Made by a program: the position numbers and the translations under genes | Part shown: in pieces, positions 5,118 to 5,860 of the stretch | Position numbering within the stretch: the first letter of the stretch is position 1 | How the letters are laid out: every line of letters starts with the position of its first letter | The notes under the pieces: model-generated | Databases searched by the model: none | Told to the model about the DNA's origin: nothing | Seen by the model: the letters and a program-made list of their open reading frames with translations, nothing else | Assembly (NCBI GenBank): GCA_003233295.1 | Contig: QILJ01000517.1 | Coordinates: forward strand, 1 to 5,860 | Length of the DNA: 5,860 nt | Reading direction: 5' to 3' | Origin: Ignavibacteria bacterium | Lineage (GTDB): Bacteria; Bacteroidota; Ignavibacteria; Ignavibacteriales; Melioribacteraceae

Positions 5118-5860
5118 CTATTTTAACGAAATAATATAATAACACGAGGTTGTAACAAAATTTCTCAAGCCCGGAGTTGAAGAGATAAAACTTAACTGTT
5201 TTTTAGGTTTCAGTCCGAACTTTACTTCATAATTCGGATTTATAAAATAAAAAGTTTTCTTCTCTATCTTGTAATTGTTGTCTACAAGAATTTTTTGAAA
5301 TCTCTCAATTGTAATTCCGGTCTCTTTGATTTCCAACAGACCATCGATTCTCTCTTTCTCTTCATTGAATAAATTTAAGATTCCCTTGTAAATAGTCTTT
5401 GGCAGAATATGATAATAAGGCATTACCGAAAGGATTTTGTTCTTACAGATCTGCTGATGCCCGCCGAAAGGATTATACCAAGGAGGAAAAGCAAGAAAGA
5501 ATTTACCTTCCGGTTTCAAATACTTCTTAACATAACTCATAAACTTTTCTTGATTGTGGATATGTTCAATTACATCACGCATAATTATTAAATCGTATTG
5601 CCCTAGCAATTTCGATTGGTAAATATCCTCGGTAATTAAAGTGAATTTTTGTTTGTTTGGATGATCATCAAAAAAACGTTTTCCGTTTTCTATCTTTTTT
5701 TCAGAAAGATCAACCCCGGTTGCTTTACATCCGATATCGAGAAACGGTTTTAAGTTACCGCCTTCACCACAGCCGATCTCAAGTACTGAGAGAGAAGCAT
5801 TAATGTTCATCACCTCACTAATAAAGGGAATTACATACTTCTCGGCAGTATAAACTTGCT
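5118..5860 (-). CDS. Class I SAM-dependent methyltransferase, N-terminus beyond the window
   Basis: A Rossmann-fold methyltransferase of the Methyltransf_11/23 type; 246 residues are visible. The frame has an in-frame GTG at 5813 and ATG at 5810, but it stays open to the right edge and the extra residues (QVYTAEKYVIPF) look like real family sequence, so the gene very likely begins outside. Motif I is VLEIGCGEGGN (25-35), the acidic residue of motif II is Asp50 in GVDLS, and the post-motif block is YDLIIMRDVIEHIHN (88-102), followed by LKPEGKFFLAFPPW (114-127). The segment PPWYNPFGGHQQ (126-136) marks a subgroup I associate with Bacteroidota, where such enzymes are often near surface-glycan genes; that link is from memory. 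The acceptor is unknown. After its TAG the transcript meets an inverted repeat about 45 bases on, before the GNAT gene. Confidence 0.85.
   Translation of the reverse strand, partial: QVYTAEKYVIPFISEVMNINASLSVLEIGCGEGGNLKPFLDIGCKATGVDLSEKKIENGKRFFDDHPNKQKFTLITEDIYQSKLLGQYDLIIMRDVIEHIHNQEKFMSYVKKYLKPEGKFFLAFPPWYNPFGGHQQICKNKILSVMPYYHILPKTIYKGILNLFNEEKERIDGLLEIKETGITIERFQKILVDNNYKIEKKTFYFINPNYEVKFGLKPKKQLSFISSTPGLRNFVTTSCYYIISLK

Overview
The window is AT-rich and carries eight protein-coding genes, all on the minus strand; the first and last run off the edges. The gene content points to a free-living or host-associated member of the Bacteroidota/Ignavibacteriota side of the FCB group. The evidence is a Tat-exported hydroxypyruvate-isomerase-like TIM barrel next to a DUF1080 lipoprotein, a NapC/NrfH-type cytochrome with a CHVHP first heme site, a soluble FadD-type acyl-CoA synthetase and a methyltransferase with a PFGGHQQ motif. 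This placement is an inference from protein style; no marker gene is present.

Reading in the direction of transcription (right to left), the layout is as follows. 5860-5118 is a SAM-dependent methyltransferase that lacks its true N-terminus. A gap of about 115 bp holds a conspicuous imperfect inverted repeat (5019-5073). 5002-4547 is a GNAT N-acetyltransferase whose end overlaps the start of a short-form TrmO-like tRNA methyltransferase (4557-4066). After a gap of about 110 bp with a possible sigma70-type promoter come a long-chain acyl-CoA synthetase (3955-2270), a small uncharacterised membrane lipoprotein (2254-1961), a Tat-exported sugar isomerase-like TIM barrel (1912-989), a DUF1080 lipoprotein (959-279) and the N-terminal part of a membrane-anchored multiheme cytochrome (225-1).

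The last five genes are close together (gaps of 15, 48, 29 and 53 bp), so they could be read as one unit from the gap upstream of the acyl-CoA synthetase. Only the TIM barrel and the DUF1080 protein have an obvious functional link: both are exported, and both belong to families found together in 3-keto-glycoside or sugar-acid handling clusters. The acyl-CoA synthetase acts in the cytoplasm in fatty-acid activation, and the cytochrome belongs to quinol-linked periplasmic electron transfer, so the cluster does not form one clear pathway.

This is mostly ordinary chromosomal sequence. I see no mobile element, CRISPR array, RNA gene or defence system. The points worth a second look are the cytochrome reading frame with no ATG, GTG or TTG start, a 10-bp tandem duplication that rewrites the end of the TIM-barrel gene, the inverted repeat before the GNAT gene, and the small lipoprotein of unknown function.
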